Source: Acidobacteriaceae bacterium (GTDB lineage: Bacteria > Acidobacteriota > Terriglobia > Terriglobales > Acidobacteriaceae). Taken from it: DNA of 7,661 nt. Both the position numbers and the translations under genes were made by a program. Positions within the stretch are counted from its first letter, which is position 1, and every line of letters begins with the position of its first letter. Location of the stretch: NCBI GenBank assembly GCA_003139975.1, contig PLHN01000257.1, positions 1 through 7,661 on the forward strand. Reading direction: 5' to 3'. The notes below the pieces were generated by a model. It was given only the letters and a program-made list of their open reading frames with translations, was not told the origin of the DNA and did not search any database. Positions 1 to 6,587 of this stretch are shown piece by piece.

Positions 1-174
1 AATTACGCGCTCGTGCAAAGCGTCAATCAGGTGATCCCGGTGGATATTTATGTTCCCGGCTGCCCGCCACGCCCGGAGCAACTGATTTATGCGATTACGC
101 TGCTGCAGGAGAAAATCCAGAAAGAACGCGGCAGCGCGAGGAAGGCGTTCAACCTGGCGCCTGTCGGGGAATAA
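1..174 (+). CDS. nuoB: NADH-quinone oxidoreductase subunit B, C-terminal part (5' end outside window)
   Basis: Reading frame 1 is open from the first base to a TAA stop and gives 57 residues. The piece contains [17 protein letters not shown], the hallmark C-terminal motif of NuoB. In this family the cysteine of VPGCPPRP is one of the ligands of the terminal 4Fe-4S cluster N2, which passes electrons to quinone in complex I at the inner face of the cytoplasmic membrane. After the motif a helix (about [14 protein letters not shown]) and a short tail follow. The protein ends soon after, without the long tail of E. coli NuoB. The start and the other three cluster cysteines lie upstream of the window. 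No nuoC follows; the next gene is convergent after 46 bp, so nuoB is the last gene of its transcription unit here. Identification is firm; whether this is the main complex I copy or a paralogue cannot be told. Confidence 0.93.
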   Translation, partial: NYALVQSVNQVIPVDIYVPGCPPRPEQLIYAITLLQEKIQKERGSARKAFNLAPVGE

Positions 175-220
175 CAACAGGTCCATATTCTCAGAGGCGA
201 ATTTCCCGAAACTCTCACCC

Positions 221-1297
221 TTACTGTTTGGACTTCGTGGCGGTCTCACGCTCGGGCGGAGTCATCTGGTTCCAAATGGCGGTTAGATCTTTCTCGAGGA
301 TCTGGTTGTTTGGGTCCACGTGCAACGCGAGCGCGAACCAGGCGTAGGACGTGGGAAGGTCACGGGGAACACAGTGGCCGGTCGCGTACATGGTTCCAAA
401 GGTGCTCCGGGCCTTGGCGTTTTGCCGGGCGGAGGCAGCCTTCAAGAACTTCACGGCCTCATCGCAACTTTCAGCAACCCCTCGGCCATAGAGGAAGGCT
501 TCGCCTTTTCGATAATCCGCATCGCCGCTATCGGCGGTTGCCGCTGCGGCCTGCGCCGCGTGCGGAGGCGTCTCGGCGTGCTCGGCCTTCGACCGCGCGG
601 CATTCACTTGCACCACCGGCTTCGGCGAGGCGGCCGGCGGACTTTGCTTAGGGCTCGGTTGCGCGGCTGGCGTTGGATTTGAAGCCTTGGGCTGGGCCGC
701 CCCGGCTTCTTGATGAGGCGATCCTGGCGTCGCTTCGGGCTGAGGCGAATTAGCAGCGGCTGCCGGGGGCGTAGACGGCGCGTCCGGCTTGTCTGCTGGC
801 GTTTCTGGCGTTGCCTTCGCAACGCCCGGCTTCGATGTTGCCGTGCGGGCCGCGCCAGTATAGCCGGTATAGTTGGAATAGGTCCACCAACCCGCCGCAC
901 CCAGGGCTATGAGCAGGATCAGCAACAAAAGAACTCGGCGTCCGCCCGAGGCTTGCTCTTCCGGTTCAAGGAAGGAATCGACGCCTGAAAAAGACTTCTG
1001 CCTCAGCGTTTCAACATCAGGTTGAGTGCCGGAATCCTGACCCAATCCCAGCAGCGACGGACCGGCGATGGTTGCGACCGGTCTCGGTGGTTGTGGTTTT
1101 GCAGGCTGCAGAGGCGCGTTATTGAGGACTGGGGCATGCCGCGGTTCGCTTCTTCGAGTCTCCGCCACTGGCGCAGGTACCTGTGCGGCCGCAACCGCGG
1201 GGTCTGGCGCAGGCGGTTGCGATTCGAGCGTCGTGCCACACATTCCACAGAAGCGGAAAGCCGACGAATTCTCCTCACCGCAATTTGGACAGATCAC
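221..1297 (-). CDS. Zinc-ribbon, single-pass membrane protein with C-terminal Sel1 repeats
   Basis: I chose a GTG start at 1297. It has GGGGA seven bases upstream and places the zinc ribbon at the very N-terminus (M-I-C-P-N-C-G), giving 358 residues. A longer reading starts at an ATG at 1378 (385 residues), but its first 27 residues resemble no domain and its ribosome site is poor. Order, in the 358-residue numbering: zinc ribbon CxxC-x10-CxxC (Cys 3, 6, 17, 20); a Pro/Ala-rich linker; one hydrophobic segment about 121-139 preceded by two Arg; a long Pro/Ala/Lys linker to about 250; then about two Sel1-like repeats at 261-328 (YRKGEAFLYGRG, ATGHCVPRD, AWFALAL). Cys 278 and 309 in the Sel1 part could pair if it is outside the cytoplasm. 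Sel1 repeats usually mediate protein-protein contacts. The likely topology is a cytoplasmic zinc ribbon and a periplasmic Sel1 domain. No enzymatic motif is visible and the function is unknown. A possible -10 (TACACT on the minus strand) lies at 1326-1331, without a matching -35. Confidence 0.82.
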   Translation of the reverse strand: MICPNCGEENSSAFRFCGMCGTTLESQPPAPDPAVAAAQVPAPVAETRRSEPRHAPVLNNAPLQPAKPQPPRPVATIAGPSLLGLGQDSGTQPDVETLRQKSFSGVDSFLEPEEQASGGRRVLLLLILLIALGAAGWWTYSNYTGYTGAARTATSKPGVAKATPETPADKPDAPSTPPAAAANSPQPEATPGSPHQEAGAAQPKASNPTPAAQPSPKQSPPAASPKPVVQVNAARSKAEHAETPPHAAQAAAATADSGDADYRKGEAFLYGRGVAESCDEAVKFLKAASARQNAKARSTFGTMYATGHCVPRDLPTSYAWFALALHVDPNNQILEKDLTAIWNQMTPPERETATKSKQ

Positions 1298-1416
1298 GAT
1301 CTTTTCCCCAACGCTCGTCGTTAATAGTGTACCCCGGCAACGCGCCGCCGGGACGGCGAGGTCAGCCGTAGTTGCCATTTTCCAATGGAACCAAGGTCCT
1401 CCAGCTAGCGTATAGC

Positions 1417-1432
1417 TCTATCGATCTATCGA
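1417..1432 (+). repeat. Perfect tandem 8-mer (TCTATCGA x2) just before the hydrolase ribosome site
   Basis: TCTATCGA occurs at 1417-1424 and again at 1425-1432 with no spacer. The second half also forms an inverted repeat, TCGAT-CT-ATCGA, at 1421-1432. The repeat touches the AAAGGA ribosome binding site (1432-1437) of the hydrolase gene that starts at 1443. It could be an operator-like site or a replication-slippage duplication. No partner protein is suggested by the sequence. Confidence 0.5.
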
Positions 1433-1442
1433 AAGGACACCG

Positions 1443-2795
1443 ATGGAATTCGTCTACCCTTGGCGGGGCGCAAACCGAGCTTCCGTTCTGGCCTTTATCC
1501 TCATCCTCCTTGCCGCGGCGCTGGCGCCAACGCGCGCGGCAATCGCGGCGTCGGCTGCAGTATTAAATGGGCACTGGGAAGGTTCCATGGTGAGCCAGGG
1601 AGACCAGCTCAGCGTGAGTTTCGATTTCAGTCCGGCAGACGCTGGAATTGCGGGCCGCTTCACTTCGCCGGCGCAAAAAGCGATGGACTACCCAGTGAAC
1701 TCCGTCAGCCTTGATGGTTCTTCAGTTCATTTCGTGTTAGGCGAAGGCATTGCCTTTGCCGGACGAGTTGCCGCCCAGGCCATCACAGGGACGTTCAAGA
1801 GCGACGACGCCTCGGGCACTTTTACGCTTTCTAGAAAAGAGAAGTCGCCGCTTCCTTACGATGTCGTCGATATGACGTTCGCCAACGGCGAGGTGAAGCT
1901 CGCGGGCACGCTGGTCACGCCGCGCACGCCGGGCCGGCACGCGGCCGTCGTGCTGCTCCAGGGCAGTGGGCCGGAGACGCGCTGGGGGACGAATCGCTTT
2001 ATCGCGGACCGGCTGGCGCGCGCGGGTGTTGCCGCTCTCATCTATGACAAGCGCGGCTCGGGCGGCTCGGGCGGCGATTGGAAGACGGCGAGCTATGAGG
2101 ATCTGGCCCGGGACGCCTTGAGCGCTGTCTCGTTTCTGCGCAGCCGGACAGACGTCGATCCTGCCCGCATTGGTTTGCACGGTCATAGCCAGGGCGGCAT
2201 TATCGCCGCCATTACAGCGAGTCTCGCACCCGACAAGATCGCGATCATTGTCGCGGAGGATACGGTTGCCGGACCGACGTGGCAGCAGGATCTCTATAGG
2301 GTCCGCAACGCGCTGGCACAGGACTTCAAACCCGATGAGGTGGAAGCCGCCATGCGGCTTTACACGTTATTTGTTGAGGTGGGTCGCGGCCAACGCCCGT
2401 ACGCTGAGTTAGAGGCGGCCAGCGCGTCAGCCTCGAAACAGCCTTGGTTCGAGTGGCTCGGCATCCCTCCCCGTGATTCGTGGATTTGGGCGTGGTATGC
2501 CAAGACCGGGAACGTTAATACTCTGGACTATTGGAGCACGGTGAGGGTGCCCGTCCTGCTTGTGTTTGGCGAGCGCGATCGCCTCGTTCCCGTCGACGAA
2601 AGCATCTCCCAGATAGAGAAGGTGCTCGACAAGAATGGCGCACCCTACACCGCTCTGATCGCCCCTTCCGCCGAGCACAATCTCACCGTCCACCCGCAGC
2701 CCGGAGAACCTTTCTTCTGGTGGCACGCCGCGCCTGGCATCGTCGACACGGTGGTTGCGTGGGTCAAGATGGTTGCTGAGAGCGAGGCCCACTGA
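1443..2795 (+). CDS. Exported alpha/beta hydrolase (serine esterase/peptidase-like)
   Basis: 450 residues. The ATG is supported by AAAGGA five bases upstream. Residues about 12-37 form a signal peptide: Arg, a hydrophobic stretch AFILILLAAALA, then an Ala-rich region with a likely cut near 35-40, so the mature protein should be periplasmic or secreted. A beta-rich N-terminal domain (about 40-130, from LNGHWEG) precedes the hydrolase fold (about 140-445). Oxyanion-side motif LLQGSGPETR is at 171-180 and YDKRGSGGS at 201-209. The nucleophile elbow GHSQGG places the catalytic Ser at 249. The acid is most likely Asp379 in GERDRLVP, and the base His412 in SAEHNLT. The triad is complete and correctly ordered. 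The layout matches exported DUF3887/S9-like esterases that cleave ester or peptide bonds; the substrate cannot be read from sequence. It is divergent from the zinc-ribbon gene and 60 bp ahead of the YdeI-like gene, so shared transcription with the latter is possible but unproven. Confidence 0.87.
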   Translation: MEFVYPWRGANRASVLAFILILLAAALAPTRAAIAASAAVLNGHWEGSMVSQGDQLSVSFDFSPADAGIAGRFTSPAQKAMDYPVNSVSLDGSSVHFVLGEGIAFAGRVAAQAITGTFKSDDASGTFTLSRKEKSPLPYDVVDMTFANGEVKLAGTLVTPRTPGRHAAVVLLQGSGPETRWGTNRFIADRLARAGVAALIYDKRGSGGSGGDWKTASYEDLARDALSAVSFLRSRTDVDPARIGLHGHSQGGIIAAITASLAPDKIAIIVAEDTVAGPTWQQDLYRVRNALAQDFKPDEVEAAMRLYTLFVEVGRGQRPYAELEAASASASKQPWFEWLGIPPRDSWIWAWYAKTGNVNTLDYWSTVRVPVLLVFGERDRLVPVDESISQIEKVLDKNGAPYTALIAPSAEHNLTVHPQPGEPFFWWHAAPGIVDTVVAWVKMVAESEAH

Positions 2796-2855
2796 CTACC
2801 CGCGGGGCGCAAACTGCGCGATTGCGATTAGAATCCTCCCGCGCTGTTTTTCACT

Positions 2856-3557
2856 ATGGCAGGAGCGATGAAGCCCACCATCACTTCCCAGGCAAGAAGG
2901 TTTGACGCGGCGCTCGAGCGCATGCGCTCGCGGCTGAACTGGGTCATCATTCGCGTGCCTTTCGATGCGGCGAAAATCTTTGGGGTTCGCGGGCAGATCA
3001 AGGTAAAAGGGACGATCAACGGGTTTCCATTTCGAAGCTGGCTATTTCCGACCGGCGAAGGTGATCACATACTTCTGGTGAAAAAAGGCATGCAAAAGGG
3101 AGCACGCGTGAGTGCGGGGTCCGTCGCTGGTTTTGAGATCGACCTGGATACCGAGGAGCGGGTCGCGACGATTCCGGAGCGGCTGAAGCGAATTCTCGCC
3201 GAGGGCCGATCGTTTCGCCGTTGGTACGACCAACTGAACCACTCCACGCGATACGAGATCGCGAAATGGGTGAACGAACCGAAGAGTGCGGAAGCTCGTG
3301 GCCGCCGCTCGGAGCAGATCGCGGAGCGATTAATGGAGACCATGGAGGCGGAACGGGAACTGCCACCACTGCTGCAATTGGCATTCGCGCGCAATTCGTT
3401 GGCGGCGGAAGGATGGGAGCGGATGTCGCGGGCTCGGCGGCGGTCTCACCTGCTCGGCATTTTCTACTACCGGACGCCCGAGGGCCGCGAGAATCGGATC
3501 GGCAAGATGCTCGACGACGCAATCGCACTGGCTCAGAAGAAGAAGGCGACGCGATGA
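2856..3557 (+). CDS. YdeI/OmpD-associated family protein with DUF1905 N-terminus and duplicated C-terminal repeat
   Basis: 233 residues. The N-terminal part (about 18-98) looks like DUF1905, a small beta-barrel-type domain (VPFDAAKIFGVRGQIKVKGTING, then a VSAGSVAGFEIDLDTE end). It is followed by an OmdA/YdeI-like helical repeat at 106-161 (IPERLKRIL, YEIAKWVNEPKSAEARGRR). A second, more diverged copy at 169-226 starts LPPLLQLAF and contains RRRSHLLGIFYYRTPEGREN. The family is called bacteriocin-protection or OmpD-associated after distant relatives, but its biochemical role is unknown. No signal peptide or membrane span is visible, so it is probably cytoplasmic. The start is uncertain: the ATG at 2856 has no clear ribosome site, and the in-frame ATG at 2868 has AGGAG only two bases away. 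A -10-like TAGAAT at 2829-2834 would give a very short leader, but I see no -35. Confidence 0.82.
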   Translation: MAGAMKPTITSQARRFDAALERMRSRLNWVIIRVPFDAAKIFGVRGQIKVKGTINGFPFRSWLFPTGEGDHILLVKKGMQKGARVSAGSVAGFEIDLDTEERVATIPERLKRILAEGRSFRRWYDQLNHSTRYEIAKWVNEPKSAEARGRRSEQIAERLMETMEAERELPPLLQLAFARNSLAAEGWERMSRARRRSHLLGIFYYRTPEGRENRIGKMLDDAIALAQKKKATR

Positions 3558-3569
3558 GCGGCCCGAACC

Positions 3570-3600
3570 GGCCAAACGCCGGCAAAAATGGGTTTTGGCC
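3570..3600 (+). terminator. Possible hairpin after the YdeI-like gene (weak terminator candidate)
   Basis: GGCCAAA at 3570-3576 is matched perfectly by TTTGGCC at 3594-3600, giving a 7-bp stem with a 17-base loop, 12 bases after the stop codon at 3557. The loop itself contains GCCGGC, which may fold separately. There is no T-run after the stem, so this is not a standard intrinsic terminator. It might act with Rho, stabilise the 3' end, or be chance. Confidence 0.25.
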
Positions 3601-3841
3601 TGCAATCGCACCCCTGATCTAAATCACACTCAGACACGTCGGGGATCACATCGGGGCAGGCCGCGGTTGGGAAATAATGTGTTGAAAGTCCTTCTCGCGT
3701 GCGCCCGCTGGCTGCAAATTCATCGATCTACGAAGGCTATGGACGCGTCGAGCGGGACGCGCGGAATTGCCACGTGCTGCGTGATCGAGCGCGCGGAACT
3801 GACCTTTACGGTCCGGACGTTCGGATTTTGAGAAACTCTGG

Positions 3842-3887
3842 TTGTGAATTGAGGTCAAGAGCGGAAGCACGCTTCTCGCATCCACAA
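3842..3887 (+). other. Nested inverted repeats in the maeB leader
   Basis: An outer pair TTGTG (3842-3846) and CACAA (3883-3887) encloses an inner hairpin. In the inner hairpin GCG-GAAG (3861-3867) faces CTTC-T-CGC (3872-3879) across a CACG tetraloop, with one bulged T. The structure ends 18 bases before the ribosome binding site of maeB. It does not match a riboswitch class that I recognise and may be a protein site, an mRNA leader structure or coincidence. Confidence 0.3.
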
Positions 3888-3905
3888 TTTTCGTAACACA
3901 TCAAG

Positions 3906-3915
3906 AAGGAGGAGG
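3906..3915 (+). promoter_or_regulatory. Strong ribosome binding site of maeB
   Basis: AAGGAGGAGG lies five to eight bases before the ATG at 3921, depending on which GGAGG pairs with 16S rRNA. It is a near-perfect anti-SD complement and fixes the maeB start. It is far stronger than the ribosome sites of the neighbouring genes, which suggests high translation. Confidence 0.85.
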
Positions 3916-3920
3916 CATTT

Positions 3921-6224
3921 ATGGCGGTTACTAAGCAGCAAGCCCTCGATTATCACTTTGGGGCTCGACCTGGAAAGATTGAAGTTTCTCCCACCAAGCC
4001 CTGCCGCACCCAGCGCGATTTGAGTCTGGCCTACACTCCGGGCGTAGCGGAGCCTTGCCTGGAAATTCACAAAAATCCGCAGGATGCCTATAAGTACACC
4101 GCCAAGGGAAATCTGGTCGCCGTCGTCAGCAACGGAACGGCGGTGCTTGGGCTCGGGGACATCGGCGCTCTGGCGGGAAAGCCGGTCATGGAAGGGAAGG
4201 GAGTTCTATTCAAAAGGTTCGCCGACGTTGACGTTTTCGATATTGAACTCGACACCCACAATCCCGACGAAATCATAAAAGTCTGCCAGTTACTGGAGCC
4301 GACGTTTGGCGGCATCAACCTGGAAGACATCAAAGCGCCGGAGTGCTTCTACATCGAAGAGACGCTCAAGAAGACGATGAAGATTCCGGTCTTCCACGAC
4401 GATCAACATGGCACGGCGATCATTTCGGGCGCGGCGCTGTTGAATGCGCTCGAAGTCGTGGGCAAGAAAATTGATGAAGTGAAGGTGGTGTTCAACGGAG
4501 CGGGGGCTTCGGGTATTGCCTGCGCCGAGCACTACGTACGGCTGGGCGTGAAGCGCGAAAACATCACGCTCTGCGATACCAAGGGCGTGGTCTACAAAGG
4601 GCGCACCGACGGCATGAATCCGTACAAGGAGCGGTTTGCCGGCGAAACAACGGCGCGCACCCTGGCTGACGCCATGAAGGGCGCGGACGTAGCCGTGGGC
4701 TGCTCGGTGAAAGGCGCGATCAAGCAGGACATGGTGCGTTCGATGGCGGATCGGCCCATTGTTTTTGCGATGGCGAACCCCGATCCCGAGATCACATACG
4801 AAGACGCAAAAGCGTGCCGCAGCGACATCATCATTGCCACCGGACGCTCGGATTATCCAAACCAGGTGAACAATGTGCTCGGGTTCCCGTTCATTTTCCG
4901 CGGGGCGCTTGACGTACAGGCGACTGCAATCAATGAGGAAATGAAGCTGGCGGCCACGCGCGCGCTTGCCAATCTGGCGAAAGAGGACGTGCCGGATTCG
5001 GTGTGCCGCGCTTACGGGGTAGAACGGCTCAAGTTTGGCCCGGACTACCTGATCCCGAAGCCGTTCGACCCGCGCGTATTGCTGTGGGAAGCGACGGCGG
5101 TGGCGGAGGCGGCAATGCGGACCGGCGTAGCGCGCACTCCGATTGCGCTGGACGAATACCGCGATCAACTCGAACGCCGACTGGGCAAGGCGCACGAGAT
5201 CGCGCACATGATGATTCAGAAAGCCCAGTCGCGGCCGAAGAGCGTGGTCTTTCCGGAAGGCGAGCACGAGAAGATGCTGCGCACGGCGCACATTCTACTC
5301 GAGGAAAAAATCGCTTTTCCGATTTTGCTCGGCAACCCAACGACGATCGCTGCCAACGCTCAAGAGTTGGGTGTCGATCTGGCAGGACTCAAGATCGTGG
5401 ATCCGGAGTCGTCTCCTTTGCGTGAGCGCTTTATCCAGGAGTTGTATCGCCTGCGCCAGCGCCGAGGGGTGACGCTAACGGAAGCGCGCATACAGATGAA
5501 GGATCCCAACGTGTTCGGCTCCATGATGGTGCACATGGGTGAAGCCGACGCGCTCGTTTCCGGCGTCAGCCAGCACTTCCCGGAGACCATCCGGCCGGCG
5601 CTGCAGATCGTCGGGACCCGAGAAGGCTTGCGCAGAGTCTCGGGCTGTTATTTGATGATCACGCGGTCTGGCAAACTCTATCTGCTGGCCGATCCGAGTG
5701 TGAATATCGATCCGACGGCGGAAGATCTGGTCGAAATCGCGCTCTGTGCGGCCCAGACCGCGCGGCGCTTCGACCTCACACCGCGGGTGGCCTTGCTGTC
5801 GTTCTCCACGTTCGGAAGCACGCAGCATCCGCAGTGTGTGAAGGTCCGGCAAGCGGTCAAGTTGCTGCACAAGGCCGACCCGACGCTGATCGTGGACGGC
5901 GAAGTGATGGCGGACGTAGCAGTTTCAGCGGAAGTGCTGGAGAAAAGCTATCCCTTCAGCTCGCTGAAGGGCGGGGCGAATGTCCTGATCTTCCCCGATC
6001 TGGCATCCGCAAACATTGCATACAAGCTGCTCTCGAAGCTCGGGGGAGGAACTACGTTAGGTCCGATCCTGATGGGTATGAGCAAACCAGTACACGTCGT
6101 GCCGCGCGATACGGAAGTCGAGGAAATCGTGAACGTCGCGGCCATCGCGGTGGTGGACGCTCAGGAGAACGAAATTGTCTCCTGGCCGGCCGTCCCCAAG
6201 AAGATGGAACTCGTGGGAGAGTGA
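3921..6224 (+). CDS. maeB: NADP-dependent malic enzyme, MaeB type (malic enzyme plus phosphotransacetylase-like domain)
   Basis: 767 residues, close to the roughly 760 usual for MaeB. It catalyses oxidative decarboxylation of malate to pyruvate and CO2 with reduction of NADP+ (EC 1.1.1.40), in the cytoplasm. The malic enzyme part (about 1-430) shows YTPGVAEPC (38-46), [13 protein letters not shown] (70-82), the [12 protein letters not shown] segment with a likely catalytic Lys93, [15 protein letters not shown] (129-143) with acidic metal ligands, HDDQHGTA (159-166), and the dinucleotide fold GAGASGIA (193-200). The PTA-like part (about 440-760) shows [49 protein letters not shown] and [11 protein letters not shown]. 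In MaeB relatives this domain is generally not a working transacetylase and mediates acetyl-CoA control and assembly. The very strong ribosome site, long upstream gap and terminator mark it as a single-gene unit. NADP preference is inferred from family architecture, not from a residue I could verify. Confidence 0.96.
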   Translation: MAVTKQQALDYHFGARPGKIEVSPTKPCRTQRDLSLAYTPGVAEPCLEIHKNPQDAYKYTAKGNLVAVVSNGTAVLGLGDIGALAGKPVMEGKGVLFKRFADVDVFDIELDTHNPDEIIKVCQLLEPTFGGINLEDIKAPECFYIEETLKKTMKIPVFHDDQHGTAIISGAALLNALEVVGKKIDEVKVVFNGAGASGIACAEHYVRLGVKRENITLCDTKGVVYKGRTDGMNPYKERFAGETTARTLADAMKGADVAVGCSVKGAIKQDMVRSMADRPIVFAMANPDPEITYEDAKACRSDIIIATGRSDYPNQVNNVLGFPFIFRGALDVQATAINEEMKLAATRALANLAKEDVPDSVCRAYGVERLKFGPDYLIPKPFDPRVLLWEATAVAEAAMRTGVARTPIALDEYRDQLERRLGKAHEIAHMMIQKAQSRPKSVVFPEGEHEKMLRTAHILLEEKIAFPILLGNPTTIAANAQELGVDLAGLKIVDPESSPLRERFIQELYRLRQRRGVTLTEARIQMKDPNVFGSMMVHMGEADALVSGVSQHFPETIRPALQIVGTREGLRRVSGCYLMITRSGKLYLLADPSVNIDPTAEDLVEIALCAAQTARRFDLTPRVALLSFSTFGSTQHPQCVKVRQAVKLLHKADPTLIVDGEVMADVAVSAEVLEKSYPFSSLKGGANVLIFPDLASANIAYKLLSKLGGGTTLGPILMGMSKPVHVVPRDTEVEEIVNVAAIAVVDAQENEIVSWPAVPKKMELVGE

Positions 6225-6250
6225 CCCTGCAATAGCAAAAGACAGCAGGA

Positions 6251-6279
6251 GGGCACGGTTCCGACCGTGCCCTTTTTTT
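6251..6279 (+). terminator. Intrinsic terminator of maeB
   Basis: GGGCACGGT (6251-6259) and ACCGTGCCC (6264-6272) form a perfect 9-bp GC-rich stem with a TCCG tetraloop, followed at once by seven T (6273-6279). It begins 27 bases after the maeB stop codon. This is a classic Rho-independent terminator on the + strand and insulates the tRNA unit downstream. Confidence 0.95.
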
Positions 6280-6291
6280 GCGGGCGAGGTC

Positions 6292-6310
6292 TCAGGGGTC
6301 AGGTATCAGG
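6292..6310. repeat. Short degenerate TCAGG repeats after the terminator
   Basis: TCAGG occurs three times (6292-6296, 6299-6303, 6306-6310) at seven-base intervals. CTCAG at the left edge and CTGAG at 6312-6316 are complementary. The rest of the spacer up to the tRNA promoter (about 6317-6431) holds no gene that I can support, only an imperfect GAAT..GGAC / GTCC..ATTC inverted repeat at 6342-6370. Confidence 0.4.
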
Positions 6311-6431
6311 TCTGAGTGACGGCGCTGCTTGGCTGCGACGAGAATTCGGACTGGCCTGCTGGTCCTATTCAGGAATTGCGAATTTGCCGAAGTATTCAAT
6401 GCGGAGAGACGCGAGCAAAAGTGCGCGAACT

Positions 6432-6461
6432 TTGACAGCGCAAAAAGGCCGCTGTTAGTAT
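6432..6461 (+). promoter_or_regulatory. Sigma-70 type promoter of tRNA-Glu, with a dyad in its spacer
   Basis: A perfect -35 TTGACA (6432-6437) and a -10 TAGTAT (6456-6461) are separated by 18 bases; TTAGTA read one base earlier would give 17. Transcription would start near 6468, about 36 bases before the mature tRNA 5' end. ACAGCG (6435-6440) and CGCTGT (6450-6455) form a perfect 6-bp inverted repeat with a 9-base centre. It overlaps the end of the -35 and abuts the -10, a placement typical of repressor operators, though no regulator is identified. Confidence 0.75.
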
Positions 6462-6476
6462 GAGTGTCTGCACTAA

Positions 6477-6503
6477 TCTGGCATTCGAGTTGCGGCTGCC
6501 AGA
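6477..6503 (+). other. Perfect 7-bp hairpin in the tRNA-Glu precursor leader
   Basis: TCTGGCA (6477-6483) pairs with TGCCAGA (6497-6503) around a 13-base loop. The stem ends one base before the mature tRNA 5' end at 6505 and lies wholly inside the predicted 5' leader. It could affect RNase P cleavage or precursor stability, or be a protein site on DNA. It has no T-run and is not an intrinsic terminator. Confidence 0.5.
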
Positions 6504-6504
6504 C

Positions 6505-6582
6505 GTCCCCGTCGTCTAGCCTGGCCTAGGACATCGCCCTTTCACGGCGGTAACGCGGGTTCAAATCCCGCCGGGGACGCCA
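6505..6582 (+). tRNA. tRNA-Glu (anticodon TTC)
   Basis: All four arms can be drawn. The acceptor stem is GTCCCCG (6505-6511) with CGGGGAC (6572-6578), then discriminator G and an encoded CCA (6580-6582). The D-arm is GTCTAGCC...CTAGGAC. The anticodon stem TCGCC/GGCGG carries the loop CTTTCAC, anticodon TTC at 6541-6543, reading GAA/GAG. The T-arm is GCGGG-TTCAAAT-CCCGC. D-arm and anticodon-arm sequences closely resemble the well-known E. coli tRNA-Glu. The gene has its own promoter upstream. No T-rich hairpin terminator is visible after the CCA, and the next gene is an antisense integrase whose stop lies five bases on. Confidence 0.97.
6555..6582. other. Putative attachment-site region (3' end of tRNA-Glu)
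   Basis: The T-arm and acceptor 3' half of the tRNA are a typical core for tyrosine integrases, and an integrase gene ends five bases away. No second copy of this segment was found in the window, so the core length and the other att end are unknown. The call rests on position and family habit only. Confidence 0.35.
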
Positions 6583-6587
6583 ACCAC

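Larger units (their letters stand above)
3558..3920. other. Gap of about 360 bp ahead of maeB, no convincing gene
   Basis: Both strands carry only short open frames without family resemblance or good ribosome sites. The stretch holds a GGCCAAA/TTTGGCC inverted repeat at its left end (3570-3600), an 8-bp palindrome GTCCGGAC at 3811-3818, nested inverted repeats at 3842-3887, and the strong maeB ribosome site at its right end. No -35/-10 pair with good spacing was found for maeB, though the promoter should lie here because the gap is long and the upstream gene is unrelated. Confidence 0.6.

Noticed and set aside
310..988. Several plus-strand open frames (for example 320-682 and 710-988)
   Set aside because: They are Arg-rich antisense shadows of the Pro/Ala-rich linker and Sel1 part of the zinc-ribbon gene.
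1333..1352. CCCGGC/GCCGGG inverted repeat between the divergent genes
   Set aside because: Six GC base pairs with an 8-base loop are expected by chance in such GC-rich DNA, and there is no T-run. It is not a terminator.
1298..1378. Extra 27 N-terminal residues of the zinc-ribbon protein from the ATG at 1378
   Set aside because: Poor ribosome site, no domain content, and the GTG at 1297 gives a well-spaced GGGGA and the usual N-terminal zinc ribbon. Kept as an alternative only.
3595..3831. Open frame of 78 codons in the gap before maeB (and an overlapping 65-codon frame at 3699-3896)
   Set aside because: No ribosome site, no recognisable family, and the two overlapping frames look equally non-specific. 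Treated as noncoding leader.
4290..5291. Open frame of 333 codons on the minus strand inside maeB
   Set aside because: It is fully antisense to an unmistakable MaeB, is Arg/His-rich as expected of a shadow frame in GC-rich DNA, and shows no domain or ribosome site.
6267..6458. Open frame of 63 codons between maeB and tRNA-Glu
   Set aside because: It begins inside the maeB terminator stem and runs into the tRNA promoter, with no protein-like features.
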